Source: Maribacter ulvicola (GTDB taxonomy: Bacteria; Bacteroidota; Bacteroidia; Flavobacteriales; Flavobacteriaceae). From it: a DNA stretch of 64,000 nucleotides. Made by a program: the position numbers and the translations under genes. The stretch covers positions 21,401 to 85,400 of the forward strand of contig NZ_FTMA01000011.1 in NCBI RefSeq assembly GCF_900155985.1, written 5' to 3'. Positions 1 through 9,007 of this stretch are shown piece after piece. The notes under the pieces are model-generated. The model saw only the letters and a program-made list of their open reading frames with translations, searched no databases and was not told the origin of the DNA. Position 1 is the first letter of the stretch; every line of letters starts with the position of its first letter.

Positions 1-1989
1 TTCTTGTTCGTCCGAAGATTTGTTATTCTCTTCCTCTTCTTTAAGTTTTCTTTCGTTCTCTAAGGCCAGAATATCTTTTTCAAAATTTCGCTTACCAAAT
101 ATTTTTTCTAAATCTTCCTTAAAGATAACTTCTTTCTCTAACAATCTTTCTGCTAAAGTTGTAAGTTTATCCTTATTGTCAGTTAAAACCTTGATAGCGC
201 GTTGATACTGCTCTTCAATTATTTTAGAAATTTCTGCATCGATCTTCCGAGCCGTGTCTTCACTGTAAGGTTTTGAGAAACCGTAAGAATCTTGACCAGA
301 TGAATCGTAATAGGTGATATTTCCTATTTCATCGTTAAGTCCGTAAATGGTAACCATTGCCCTAGCTTGTTTGGTTACTTTTTCTAGATCACTTAATGCG
401 CCAGTAGAAATTTTATTAAAAATAACTTTTTCTGCAGCTCTACCTCCCATAGTTGCACACATTTCGTCCAACATTTGTTCTGGTCTAACAATTAAGCGTT
501 CTTCTGGTAAATACCATGCAGCACCCAAAGATTGCCCTCTAGGTACAATAGTAACCTTTACCAATGGAGCAGCATGTTCTAACATCCAACTAGTGGTGGC
601 ATGACCTGCTTCATGGTAAGCAATAGTTTCTTTTTCACCAGGGGTTATTATTTTGTTTTTCTTTTCAAGACCGCCCACAATTCTATCAACGGCATCTAGG
701 AAATCTTGTTTGGTCACCGCTTTTTTCTCGTTACGTGCTGCAATTAATGCTGCTTCGTTACAAACGTTTGCAATGTCTGCACCAGAGAAACCTGGTGTTT
801 GTCTTGCCAAGAAATCTAAATCTAAAGTTTCTGCAGTTTTAATAGGTCTAAGGTGAACTTCAAAAATTTCTTTACGTTCACGAATATCCGGTAGGTCCAC
901 ATAAATTTGTCTGTCAAATCTACCTGCACGCATTAACGCTTTGTCCAAGACATCTGCACGGTTGGTAGCTGCAAGTACAATAACATTTGTATTTGTGCCA
1001 AAACCATCCATTTCAGTCAATAACTGGTTTAAAGTGTTTTCACGTTCATCGTTAGAACCTGTAAAATTGTTTTTACCTCTTGCTCTACCAATAGCATCAA
1101 TCTCATCAATAAATATAATGGCAGGAGATTTGTCTTTAGCTTGCTTGAACAAGTCGCGAACCCTAGATGCACCAACACCTACGAACATTTCTACGAAGTC
1201 TGAACCAGATAACGAGAAGAAAGGCACCTTGGCCTCACCTGCAACGGCTTTAGCTAATAGGGTCTTACCTGTTCCTGGAGGTCCTACAAGTAAAGCTCCT
1301 TTTGGTATCTTACCACCTAATGAAGTATACTTGTCCGGGTTTCTTAAAAACTCAACAATTTCTTCAACTTCTTCTTTTGCACCTTCTAAACCGGCAACAT
1401 CTTTAAAAGAAGTTCTGGTGTCCGTTTTTTCGTCAAATAATTTTGCTTTAGATTTTCCAATGTTAAAGATTTGGCCTCCTGCGCCACCGCCGCCACCGCC
1501 AGACATTCTACGCATTAAGTAAATCCAAATACCTATGATCAATACAAATGGTAGTAGCGATAACAAGAAATCTAAAATGGCCGTAGATTCTTTGCCAAAT
1601 TCAATAATAGTATCTAAATTATTTTCTTTTTTGATTTCAGTTATTTCGTTTTGAAATATTTGAAGGTCACCATAATCTAAAGTATACTGCGGTACGGTAC
1701 CAGATGATGGAAGAAAAGATTTTTCGTTCACATCTTTATGCACCTCTTTTGCAATAGCTTCACCAGTTAAAAAAACTTTAGCCTGGTTGGTGTTGGTTAT
1801 GATCAATATCTTTTTTACATCACCATTTCGTAAATACTGTTGTAATTCTGAAGTAGTCGTCTTTTGTGTACTAGCGAGGTCATCACTATTGAATAACTGA
1901 AATCCAATTAGTAATACTGCTATTAATCCATAAATCCACCAAGAACTAAATTTTGGTTTTTTCGGATTTGTTTTGCTTTCTTTTGCCAT
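1..1989 (-). CDS. ftsH: ATP-dependent zinc metalloprotease FtsH (3' end beyond window)
   Basis: Membrane-anchored AAA+ protease that degrades misfolded and regulatory membrane and cytosolic proteins. The start is the ATG at 1987-1989 and the frame stays open to base 1, giving 663 visible residues; the stop lies outside the window, so the protein is close to full length for the family. Seen in order: a first membrane segment near residues 15-33, an extracytoplasmic stretch, a second membrane segment near 134-157, a glycine-rich linker (SGGGGGGAGG), Walker A GPPGTGKT near 233, Walker B FIDEID near 291, and the zinc site HEAGH near 458. The visible C-terminus is highly charged (runs of E and K). 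It starts 12 bp after the rsfS stop, so the two are probably co-transcribed. Identification is secure. Confidence 0.97.
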   Translation of the reverse strand, partial: MAKESKTNPKKPKFSSWWIYGLIAVLLIGFQLFNSDDLASTQKTTTSELQQYLRNGDVKKILIITNTNQAKVFLTGEAIAKEVHKDVNEKSFLPSSGTVPQYTLDYGDLQIFQNEITEIKKENNLDTIIEFGKESTAILDFLLSLLPFVLIIGIWIYLMRRMSGGGGGGAGGQIFNIGKSKAKLFDEKTDTRTSFKDVAGLEGAKEEVEEIVEFLRNPDKYTSLGGKIPKGALLVGPPGTGKTLLAKAVAGEAKVPFFSLSGSDFVEMFVGVGASRVRDLFKQAKDKSPAIIFIDEIDAIGRARGKNNFTGSNDERENTLNQLLTEMDGFGTNTNVIVLAATNRADVLDKALMRAGRFDRQIYVDLPDIRERKEIFEVHLRPIKTAETLDLDFLARQTPGFSGADIANVCNEAALIAARNEKKAVTKQDFLDAVDRIVGGLEKKNKIITPGEKETIAYHEAGHATTSWMLEHAAPLVKVTIVPRGQSLGAAWYLPEERLIVRPEQMLDEMCATMGGRAAEKVIFNKISTGALSDLEKVTKQARAMVTIYGLNDEIGNITYYDSSGQDSYGFSKPYSEDTARKIDAEISKIIEEQYQRAIKVLTDNKDKLTTLAERLLEKEVIFKEDLEKIFGKRNFEKDILALENERKLKEEEENNKSSDEQE

Positions 1990-2001
1990 TTTATTTTTTT
2001 A

Positions 2002-2376
2002 TTAGTTTACGCTACTTTCTATAGTTGTGAATTTTGCATCTCCCCATAAACCTTCTATATCATAAAACTCTCGTACTTGCTTTTGGAATACGTGAACAAC
2101 TACATTTACGTAGTCCATGAGCACCCATTCGGCATTGTCTTCGCCTTCTACGTGCCAAGGTTTATCTTGTATTGCTTTACTTACTGTTTTCTGGATAGAT
2201 CCTACAATAGCATTTACATGCGTATTTGAAGTACCGTTACATATTATGAAGTAGTCACATACGGTATTTTCAATTTCTCTTAAATCTAATAGGTTGATGT
2301 TTTGACCTTTTACTTCGTCAATTCCCTGAATTATTAATGCAATTAACTCATCTTTGCTAGTTTTACTTTCCTGCAT
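2002..2376 (-). CDS. rsfS: Ribosome silencing factor RsfS (Iojap family)
   Basis: Family role: binds uL14 on the 50S subunit and blocks subunit joining when nutrients are short. The 124-residue protein is typical in length and carries the conserved core CDYFIICNGTS and the later WVLMDYVNVVVHVF and FYDIEGLWGDA segments of the Iojap/RsfS (DUF143) fold. It is the first gene of a minus-strand pair with ftsH, a pairing I recognise from other Flavobacteriia. It is divergent from birA across 93 bp. A Bacteroidetes -7 motif lies about 20 bp upstream of the ATG. Confidence 0.95.
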   Translation of the reverse strand: MQESKTSKDELIALIIQGIDEVKGQNINLLDLREIENTVCDYFIICNGTSNTHVNAIVGSIQKTVSKAIQDKPWHVEGEDNAEWVLMDYVNVVVHVFQKQVREFYDIEGLWGDAKFTTIESSVN

Positions 2377-2395
2377 TCAAAAATTTTAGTTTTTA

Positions 2396-2403
2396 CAAAG
2401 TTA
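2396..2403 (-). promoter_or_regulatory. Candidate -7 promoter element for rsfS-ftsH
   Basis: Minus strand TAACTTTG matches the Bacteroidetes -7 consensus TAnnTTTG and sits 19 bp before the rsfS start. I see no matching TTTG at the expected -33 distance, so this rests on one box only. Confidence 0.35.
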
Positions 2404-2469
2404 TTATTTTTTTGTTCTTTTAGGTCTAGTTTTTAACATTACATTATAGATTCACAATAAGAACAGTAA

Positions 2470-3201
2470 ATGCAAATAATCAAACTTGATGCCACGCAAT
2501 CTACGAACACCTATTTAAAAGACTTGTCATTAAACAGAGAGTTGGGAGATTTTACGGTAGTAACTACTAAAAATCAAACTTTAGGTAGAGGGCAATTGAA
2601 TGCTAAATGGGAGTCTGAGCCAGGTAAGAATCTAGCGTTCAGTGTTTTGAAAAAAAATATTGAACTGCCAATACAACGTGTCTTTTTGGTAAGTGTTTGT
2701 GTATCGTTGGCTATAATAGAGAGTTTAAAAGATTTTGAAATACCAGATTTGAGGATTAAATGGCCAAACGACATTCTGTCAGGTAATCGTAAAATAGGAG
2801 GAATTCTAATAGAAAATGTAATTTCTGGATCTAAAATAAAACAAAGTATAATAGGATTTGGATTAAATGTTAATCAAAAATCATTTAAAAATGCACCTCA
2901 TGCGTCGTCATTAGAAAATATAACGGGTGTAGATTACAATCTAGATGAAGTTTTTTATTCTGTTATTGAACACTTACATCAAAATTTAATCAGGCCATTT
3001 CAATCAATGGAAGAGGAATTATTTAAACAATACCATACTCATTTATTTAAAATAGGCCAAATGAGTTCTTTTAGAGACCAAAATGATAAACTGTTCCAAG
3101 GAACAATACAAGAAGTGTCTATTGACGGTTATCTTCTAGTAAAACATGAAAACGGCGATTTGCATGAATATGGGTTAAAAGAAATACAGTTATTGTATTA
3201 A
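2470..3201 (+). CDS. birA: Biotin--[acetyl-CoA carboxylase] ligase
   Basis: Attaches biotin to the carrier protein of acetyl-CoA carboxylase and related biotin enzymes via biotinyl-AMP. The 243-residue protein has the catalytic motifs of the BPL/LplA fold: GRGQLNAKWESEPGKN (biotinyl-AMP loop, usual form GRGRxGRxW), KWPNDIL and KIGGILIE. It begins directly with the catalytic domain and has no N-terminal DNA-binding helix-turn-helix, so it is a class I ligase and not a BirA-type repressor. Its stop overlaps the convergent START-like gene by 4 bp. Confidence 0.93.
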   Translation: MQIIKLDATQSTNTYLKDLSLNRELGDFTVVTTKNQTLGRGQLNAKWESEPGKNLAFSVLKKNIELPIQRVFLVSVCVSLAIIESLKDFEIPDLRIKWPNDILSGNRKIGGILIENVISGSKIKQSIIGFGLNVNQKSFKNAPHASSLENITGVDYNLDEVFYSVIEHLHQNLIRPFQSMEEELFKQYHTHLFKIGQMSSFRDQNDKLFQGTIQEVSIDGYLLVKHENGDLHEYGLKEIQLLY

Positions 3202-3590
3202 ACTTTGGCCAAATTTGTTGAGAGTGTATTTATGAAGTTGGTAATAGGTTTTTTAATCATCATAGCCATCATAGCATTGAATTCACCTTTAAAACTTAAA
3301 ACAACCTCACTTTTATCAGTATCTACTTCAATAATATCTGCAGTTAAAGTAAATGGCAATTTTTCACTGGCCGCACCTAAAACAATTTGTTTGAAAGGTG
3401 TTTGTTCTTTTTTTTCCAAAACAATTTCTGGCATTCCTTTTAACGCAAAAAGAAATCTATTCTCATTTAAAACTTCAAATTTTTCAATGTTTTCAGGCAT
3501 TAACAATCTAAAATTAGGCAAGTCATTTAAGAAATTGAAAGTGTCTTCTGTATTCTTAGATATCTGAATCTTTGGTGTTTCTATAAACAT
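3198..3590 (-). CDS. SRPBCC (START-like) superfamily protein, function unknown
   Basis: This 130-residue protein lacks a signal peptide and membrane segments. The N-terminal pattern (IETPKIQISKNTEDTFNFL, then LPNFRLLMPENIEKFEV) followed by alternating strands and a C-terminal helix fits the START/SRPBCC helix-grip fold, which holds hydrophobic ligands. No catalytic residues can be named. It starts 2 bp after the pyrE stop and is therefore probably translated with pyrE. The family assignment is from sequence character and is moderately sure; the ligand is unknown. Confidence 0.7.
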   Translation of the reverse strand: MFIETPKIQISKNTEDTFNFLNDLPNFRLLMPENIEKFEVLNENRFLFALKGMPEIVLEKKEQTPFKQIVLGAASEKLPFTLTADIIEVDTDKSEVVLSFKGEFNAMMAMMIKKPITNFINTLSTNLAKV

Positions 3591-3592
3591 AA

Positions 3593-4237
3593 TTATTTAT
3601 TTGTCCATTTAGAAGGGTCTTTCCTCCATTCCATTAATGTAATTAACTGCTCTTCTTTTACATAGCCTGTATCAGACGCTTGTTCAATAAGGTATTCGTA
3701 ACTACTTAGCGTGTGTAGTTCTGTATTTTTTTCTTTAAAGTTATTGGCGGCAGTTTCAAAACCGTAGGTAAAAATGGCTAACATACCTTTTACGTTTGCG
3801 TCAATAGCTCTTAAGGCGTCTACAGCATTTAAACTACTTTTGCCTGTACTTATTAAATCTTCTATTACAACAACGGTTTGGTGTGCCTCTAAATGCCCCT
3901 CTATTTGATTTTGACGACCATGAGATTTAGGTTCTGGTCTAACATAAACGAATGGTAAATTTAGTTTATCGGCAACTAAAGCACCTATTCCTATTGCACC
4001 TGTAGCTACACCAACAATGCAATCTGGTTTGCCATAAAGTTGTTCTACCTGCTTAGCCATTTCATCGCGAATGTAGTTTCTGATGATAGGATAGGATAGT
4101 AAAACTCTATTATCGCAATAAATTGGAGATTTCCACCCCGATGCCCATGTGAAAGGATTTTCGGGTTTCAATTTTATTGCATTAATTTGCAGCAGTAGCT
4201 CTGCCGTTTTTTTTGCAGTATTTTTGTCTAAAACCAT
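3593..4237 (-). CDS. pyrE: Orotate phosphoribosyltransferase
   Basis: Converts orotate and PRPP to OMP in pyrimidine synthesis. The 214-residue product has the PRPP-binding motif VVVIEDLISTGKSS (residues about 118-131), the catalytic loop region PEPKSHGRQNQIEG and an N-terminal FTWASGWKSPIYCDNR substrate segment. An upstream in-frame ATG would add 22 residues that overlap the divergent NUDIX gene and do not look like family sequence, so the ATG at 4235-4237 is preferred. The start is only 7 bp from the divergent NUDIX start. Confidence 0.95.
   Translation of the reverse strand: MVLDKNTAKKTAELLLQINAIKLKPENPFTWASGWKSPIYCDNRVLLSYPIIRNYIRDEMAKQVEQLYGKPDCIVGVATGAIGIGALVADKLNLPFVYVRPEPKSHGRQNQIEGHLEAHQTVVVIEDLISTGKSSLNAVDALRAIDANVKGMLAIFTYGFETAANNFKEKNTELHTLSSYEYLIEQASDTGYVKEEQLITLMEWRKDPSKWTNK
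4219..4226 (+). promoter_or_regulatory. Candidate -7 element for the NUDIX gene
   Basis: Plus strand TATTTTTG fits TAnnTTTG, 18 bp before the ATG at 4245, and lies inside the 5' end of pyrE. No -33 box at the usual spacing was seen. Confidence 0.3.
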
Positions 4238-4241
4238 AACG

Positions 4242-4249
4242 CAAATGTA
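4242..4249 (-). promoter_or_regulatory. Candidate -7 element for pyrE
   Basis: Minus strand TACATTTG fits TAnnTTTG and lies immediately before the pyrE ATG, overlapping the first codons of the divergent NUDIX gene. If used, the pyrE transcript would be almost leaderless. No clear -33 box was found. Confidence 0.3.
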
Positions 4250-4835
4250 TAAAGTTTTTGTTAATGAATTGCCTTTGACTTTAACAAATAAACTCTCTGA
4301 CACTACAAATGGAGAGTATTTTTCATTAAATCAAGCATCTATAGATGAGGCAATAAGTGCATTGAGGAAGGGGAAGTTGAAAGAAGCGTTTATTTATCAT
4401 CCTAATCACGATGAAATTTTAAAAAAGTTTACTCAAAAAATTCCGCTAGTAATTGCCGGTGGCGGTGTGGTTAAAAATAAAGAGGGAAAAGTGCTTTTTA
4501 TCTACAGAAACGATAAGTGGGATTTGCCTAAGGGTAAATTGGATAAAGGCGAATCAATTGAAGAATGTGCCATAAGGGAAGTTGAAGAAGAAACTGGTGT
4601 TAGAGGGCTTGTTATTGATAATTATATACGTACCACCTATCATGTTTTTAAGCGTAATGGTGTCAATAAACTAAAACAGGTGTATTGGTATGCCATGAGT
4701 ACCGATTTTGAGGGTAAATTAAAACCTGAAAAAAAAGAAGGAATATTTAAAGTGCGATGGAAAGGACCTGCTAAAATTCAGAAGGCGCTTGAAAATTCAT
4801 ACGTGAACATTAAAATATTATTCGGGGAAGATTAA
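4245..4835 (+). CDS. NUDIX hydrolase
   Basis: Hydrolyses a nucleoside diphosphate linked to another group; the substrate cannot be told from sequence. The 196-residue protein carries a complete NUDIX box, GKLDKGESIEECAIREVEEE followed by TGV, at roughly residues 103-125, preceded by the strand VIAGGGVVKNKEGKVLFIYR. About 70 N-terminal residues are outside the NUDIX fold. The start MYKVFV was chosen because longer in-frame versions read through pyrE coding sequence. Convergent with the M14 peptidase (3 bp between stops). Confidence 0.88.
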   Translation: MYKVFVNELPLTLTNKLSDTTNGEYFSLNQASIDEAISALRKGKLKEAFIYHPNHDEILKKFTQKIPLVIAGGGVVKNKEGKVLFIYRNDKWDLPKGKLDKGESIEECAIREVEEETGVRGLVIDNYIRTTYHVFKRNGVNKLKQVYWYAMSTDFEGKLKPEKKEGIFKVRWKGPAKIQKALENSYVNIKILFGED

Positions 4836-4838
4836 AAG

Positions 4839-6587
4839 CTATTTTTTAATTCTATATACCGGATATTGTAAATGAGCTTTTTCATAAAGATCACTTTGCT
4901 TAAAAAGCCAGTCTAATTGCTTGTACCAGTTTTCCTTGAAATCTAAATCAAGCATTTTTTTATTTTCAAATTTGGCATTAAGAATAGAGTCGTTTTTGAG
5001 CATATTTAACGCAGTATCCTCAAAGACATAAGGAGAGAAGCCTTCTTTTTGCTGTAGAACGGTGTCAAAGAAATTCCAGTTAAAAAATGAATCTACTGCA
5101 GCTGGTTCTAAGGTTTCCAAAAGATATCTTATCCCGGGTTGGTGGGTAGGTATAATGATGTCGCCTGCATGAAATTCTTTGATTTCATTTGTTGTACTCA
5201 CGGTAGTGTTGTAGTGTGGGTAATGACCCTCATAAGGTGATTTATACGTTTGGTATTCACGTATTTTATAAGCCTCTACAGATATCATAGAATCTTTTTG
5301 AAGGGTGGTGTATGTGATTTTGTTTAAATGAAGTTTTTTAATAATATTTTGCCATTGACTACCTAATACATACGCTTTTGGGATTTTAATAGAGTCAGAA
5401 GCAGTGAAATGATTTTTATACGCTACTTCGGTTTCTATTGGCACGTTTCGGTTGTATTTCAATCTTTTTAAGCCGGTAACTTCACTATTTATAGTATCTG
5501 CCTGGTAGCCTTTAAAAGTGTACATAGAAACTTTTGTAGTGTCAACTGCCCAAGCAATAGGGTAATATTCTTTTGACTTATTTTTTGAGAATGCCGCACC
5601 TCTTAGAGATCTTATTTTGCTACCGTCTTTTTCAGTTATAGCAATCATTTTTTTCATAAGTTCATAAGTGCCCGTTACGCGCATGTGGTATGGTTTTAGC
5701 ATATGTGTTTCCACCATCATGCCTACCGTATTAAACAGTGTAGTATAGCCTGTAGAGTATCTAGGATGGTCCATAAATTGTTGAAAACCTTGTTCTGGCG
5801 GACTATTGAATACGTTTACATACGGCGTAATATCCCATTTAGATTTGGATAAAGAATCATGCAATTGGGGCATTAACGAGCTATGGATATATTCGCCTAA
5901 GTCACCGCCCATCTTATTGTGCTGTGTAAATAGATGGGTGAGCGTGTATTGGTAATCTGCACCATTACTTACATGGTTATCTATGAATACATCAGGATTT
6001 ATAAGATGGAAAATTTCTGTAAAAGTTTCGGCATTTTTTGTGTCACTCTTAATAAAATCCCTATTTAAATCGTAATTTTTAGCATTACCTCTAAACCCGT
6101 ACTCCAAAGGTCCGTTTTGGTTAGCGCGTGTAGTGCTGTTTCTATTTAGGGCACCACCAACGTTGTAGATTGGAATGGTGGCTATTATGGTTTTTTTAGG
6201 AGTTTCAATTTCATTACTTGCCAGGTCACGAAATAATAGCATGGTGGCGTCAATGCCATCACTTTCACCAGGGTGAATACCATTGTTAATTAACATTATG
6301 GTATTGCTTTTACTTAGTTTTTTGAAGTCAAAATCACCTTTGTTACTATAAGTGACTACGTGCAGAGGTTTGCCGCTATCGGTAGTGCCAATAGTTTGTA
6401 TGTTTATGGAGGAAAACTCTTTTGACAGCTTTAAGTAAAAATCTATAACCTGATCATAGGTAGCTGTTTCAGTATTATTAGAAGTTTCATACGGTGTAGG
6501 GAAATCTTTTTCAATATTATCAACCGTGCTCTCGCAAGAAACTAGCAAAATGACGAAAATAAATAGTAGCTTAATTTTCATGTACAA
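4839..6587 (-). CDS. M14-family zinc carboxypeptidase, predicted lipoprotein
   Basis: Predicted secreted, lipid-anchored metallopeptidase of 582 residues. The N-terminus MYMKIKLLFIFVILLVSC ends in a lipobox with Cys18. The M14 zinc ligands appear as HPGESD (HxxE, residues about 104-109) and FIDNHVS, with the substrate-binding YDLNRDF between them. The second half (from about residue 330) is an extra domain I cannot assign. A second ATG two codons in (position 6581) is an equally possible start. No partner genes are evident; it follows the two-component cluster on the same strand after 61 bp. Specificity is unknown. Confidence 0.85.
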   Translation of the reverse strand: MYMKIKLLFIFVILLVSCESTVDNIEKDFPTPYETSNNTETATYDQVIDFYLKLSKEFSSINIQTIGTTDSGKPLHVVTYSNKGDFDFKKLSKSNTIMLINNGIHPGESDGIDATMLLFRDLASNEIETPKKTIIATIPIYNVGGALNRNSTTRANQNGPLEYGFRGNAKNYDLNRDFIKSDTKNAETFTEIFHLINPDVFIDNHVSNGADYQYTLTHLFTQHNKMGGDLGEYIHSSLMPQLHDSLSKSKWDITPYVNVFNSPPEQGFQQFMDHPRYSTGYTTLFNTVGMMVETHMLKPYHMRVTGTYELMKKMIAITEKDGSKIRSLRGAAFSKNKSKEYYPIAWAVDTTKVSMYTFKGYQADTINSEVTGLKRLKYNRNVPIETEVAYKNHFTASDSIKIPKAYVLGSQWQNIIKKLHLNKITYTTLQKDSMISVEAYKIREYQTYKSPYEGHYPHYNTTVSTTNEIKEFHAGDIIIPTHQPGIRYLLETLEPAAVDSFFNWNFFDTVLQQKEGFSPYVFEDTALNMLKNDSILNAKFENKKMLDLDFKENWYKQLDWLFKQSDLYEKAHLQYPVYRIKK

Positions 6588-6648
6588 ACCATTGAAATGG
6601 TACCAAATACCATTAATTGAATGTAAAAATAATAATTACTTAGTTGGC

Positions 6649-7053
6649 TTATGCTACTTGGGTAATTTCTGTTATTTTATTCCTATCTATTGGCTTTTGG
6701 TTGAAGGTGATCAAATGATGGCTTTTGCTTTTGTAATATTCCCATTGTTTTTTATCAAAAGGATCAATAGAAGAGGTTACTATATTAATTCTTATTTTAT
6801 CCTTTATAGGAATTTTAATAAAAGCATCTAAAAATTCCCAGCCATCCATTATGGGCATATTGATATCTAGAAAGATGATTTGCGGTATTCGTTGGTCGTT
6901 ATTGAAAATATGGATCATAGCGTCTAAAGCAATTTTGCCATTGCCATAAGATTCTACAGATTTACATTCAATACTTGAAGATATTAATTTACGTAAGCCA
7001 AACACTGTAATAGCGTCGTCATCAATAATAGTGATATCACTAATTTTTTTCAT
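6649..7053 (-). CDS. Single-domain response regulator (receiver)
   Basis: A 134-residue stand-alone receiver domain: acidic pair in IIDDD near residues 7-11, phospho-acceptor Asp in FLDINMP near residue 59, and the conserved Lys region (NQKPID) near the end. There is no output domain, so it probably acts by protein contact or phosphotransfer. The ATG at 7051-7053 overlaps the end of the upstream histidine kinase by 14 bp, indicating translational coupling. A longer in-frame start at 7086 exists but lies inside the kinase gene and adds a sequence unlike receiver N-termini. Confidence 0.9.
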   Translation of the reverse strand: MKKISDITIIDDDAITVFGLRKLISSSIECKSVESYGNGKIALDAMIHIFNNDQRIPQIIFLDINMPIMDGWEFLDAFIKIPIKDKIRINIVTSSIDPFDKKQWEYYKSKSHHLITFNQKPIDRNKITEITQVA

Positions 7054-8980
7054 TAAAGAAAATTTTAAATTTTGTTCCTTTTCCAACTTTACTTTTTACT
7101 TCTATTTTCCCGTTCATGGCGTCAATTTGGTTTTTGGTCAAATACAACCCTATTCCTCTAGCATCTTTGTGGTCGTGAAAAGTTTTGTACATGCCAAAGA
7201 TTTTTTCACCGTATTTTTCTAGGTCAATACCTAAGCCGTTGTCAGTTATAGTTAAAACGGAGTAATTACCTTTCTTTTCTGCATTCAGGATAATTAATGG
7301 GTTTCTGTCTGGAGATTTATATTTAACGGCATTAGTTAAAAAGTTGGTCAATATACTATCTAAATATGCCGGTACTGATTTTACTTTAAAATTAACCGGA
7401 ATATTATTTTCTATTGTAGCACTGTTATTTGAAATAAATGAGGCTAGATTTTCACAAGTGTCTAGAATTTTACTGTTTAAATCAATCTCTTTCATTTCAA
7501 TATTAGTGTTTGTATTTATTGAAACTACGTCATTTAAATTATCTAAAGTTTCAAGCAAATTATTTGAAGCCCTAGTAAGCATTTCTACAATCTTAGTCTT
7601 TTCTTTTTCATCTTTTTCATTTTCTAAAAAGTTTAGGAGCATTGAAAAGTTTGCGGAATGAGAGCGTAAGTTGTGTGAAACAATATGTGCAAAATTCAGT
7701 AGTTTTTTATTTTGTACCGAAGCAATATTTATAATATTTCTTAACTCTTTTTCTTTTTCTTTTAATTGAGAGATATCTAAACTTATACCAACAATACCAT
7801 AGGCAACACCTTTATTGTTAAGCAAGGGAATTTTAGAACTTAAAAATGATGTTTGCTTACCACTTAGAGTGGTATTGATTGTTTCTTTGCCAAGTATGGG
7901 TCTTAGGGTATTCATTACCTTTAAGTCTTCTTCTCTAGATTTTTTAGCCCCTTCGTATGGGTACAATTCAAAATCACTTTTGCCTATGATGTCATTTGGG
8001 TCGTCAACACCTAAATATTCGCATTCGGCCTTATTGATCAACACTTTTCTAGATTCGGTATCTTTTATATAGACATTAACAGGTAAATTATCAATCAGTG
8101 TTCTCAGTAACTTTTCATTGTCAATAGTTTTGATATCAGCTTCAACTTGCTCATGAATATCTTGAAATGTACCGATTAATCCAACCATTTCACCTTTGTT
8201 ATAAATTGGTTTTCCACCGGCCATCACCCATTTTTCTTTACCTGTAGCCGTGATTATCTGTAGCTTTAGGTTATTCCATGATTTACCTTTGTCCTGAGCT
8301 TCAAAAATAGCCATTGATATAGCATTTCTGCTGTGCCCCTCTTTATAGTAGAAAAGGGCAGTTTCAATATTAGGTTTAAAATCTGGTGAAACATCATGAA
8401 TGGACTTTGTTGTAGCACACCAAAATAATTTGTTGTCAGCTATGTTGTATTCCCACCTTCCAATTTTAGTAATTTCGGCTTGTTGTTGTAAGAGCAGGTC
8501 TTTTTTGTTAAGTTCTAATTCATTTTTGACCGCTTCGGTGATATTGCTTAATTGAATTATTGCCCCTATAATATTCTCCTCGTTGTCATACCAAGGTGCA
8601 TTGGTCCACTCGAACCAAAGCTCTTTGTCATTAACGTCGAAAGCTTGGTGAATGCCCATGGGTTGTGGGTTACCATTAAAGCAATTATTTAAAACCATTT
8701 TCCATTTATGGCTTAAATTAGGGAAAACATCGAATAAACTTTTAGAGTTACTAGACTCATTTTTCTTATTAAAAATACTCGTCCATTTGTCAGAGGTCTG
8801 AACAATGTTGTAATTAGTGTCAATAAATGCCGTTGGTGAGGGCAATTGTCTAATTAGGTACGAAGTATTTGATATCAGGGGAACTTTTATCATACCGGTG
8901 AAATTTCTTACGAATGTAGTGGGATTGCTATATTCTGTTATATTATTGTTGTGAATGTTATCATTTACGTTGTATAACAA
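7040..8980 (-). CDS. PAS domain sensor histidine kinase (kinase 1)
   Basis: A 646-residue kinase with no membrane segment, so it is predicted to be cytosolic. Three PAS domains can be placed near residues 45-150, 165-285 and 290-410. A dimerisation/phospho-acceptor segment NFAHIVSHNLRSHSANFSML follows near 430-450 (His in SHNLRS), then an HATPase_c domain with N box NFLTNAVKYKSP, G1 DNGLGIDLEKYG and G2 ARGIGLYLTKNQ. The H-box SHNLR is the variant common in Bacteroidetes PAS kinases. It is followed by an overlapping receiver gene and preceded by a paralogous kinase 27 bp upstream. An internal ATG at 8893 (MIKVPL) is an alternative start. Confidence 0.9.
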   Translation of the reverse strand: MLYNVNDNIHNNNITEYSNPTTFVRNFTGMIKVPLISNTSYLIRQLPSPTAFIDTNYNIVQTSDKWTSIFNKKNESSNSKSLFDVFPNLSHKWKMVLNNCFNGNPQPMGIHQAFDVNDKELWFEWTNAPWYDNEENIIGAIIQLSNITEAVKNELELNKKDLLLQQQAEITKIGRWEYNIADNKLFWCATTKSIHDVSPDFKPNIETALFYYKEGHSRNAISMAIFEAQDKGKSWNNLKLQIITATGKEKWVMAGGKPIYNKGEMVGLIGTFQDIHEQVEADIKTIDNEKLLRTLIDNLPVNVYIKDTESRKVLINKAECEYLGVDDPNDIIGKSDFELYPYEGAKKSREEDLKVMNTLRPILGKETINTTLSGKQTSFLSSKIPLLNNKGVAYGIVGISLDISQLKEKEKELRNIINIASVQNKKLLNFAHIVSHNLRSHSANFSMLLNFLENEKDEKEKTKIVEMLTRASNNLLETLDNLNDVVSINTNTNIEMKEIDLNSKILDTCENLASFISNNSATIENNIPVNFKVKSVPAYLDSILTNFLTNAVKYKSPDRNPLIILNAEKKGNYSVLTITDNGLGIDLEKYGEKIFGMYKTFHDHKDARGIGLYLTKNQIDAMNGKIEVKSKVGKGTKFKIFFNEKN

Positions 8981-9007
8981 CCAATAATCTACATGTAGGA
9001 TTGTTCA

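Noticed and set aside
941..1522. Long plus-strand open frame opposite ftsH
   Set aside because: It is an antisense shadow of the AAA+ domain of ftsH, which has intact motifs; the plus-strand peptide has no recognisable family.
6596..6614. Hairpin AATGGTA/TACCATT upstream of the M14 peptidase
   Set aside because: A 7 bp stem in a 61 bp AT-rich spacer with no T-run and no promoter match; chance is likely.
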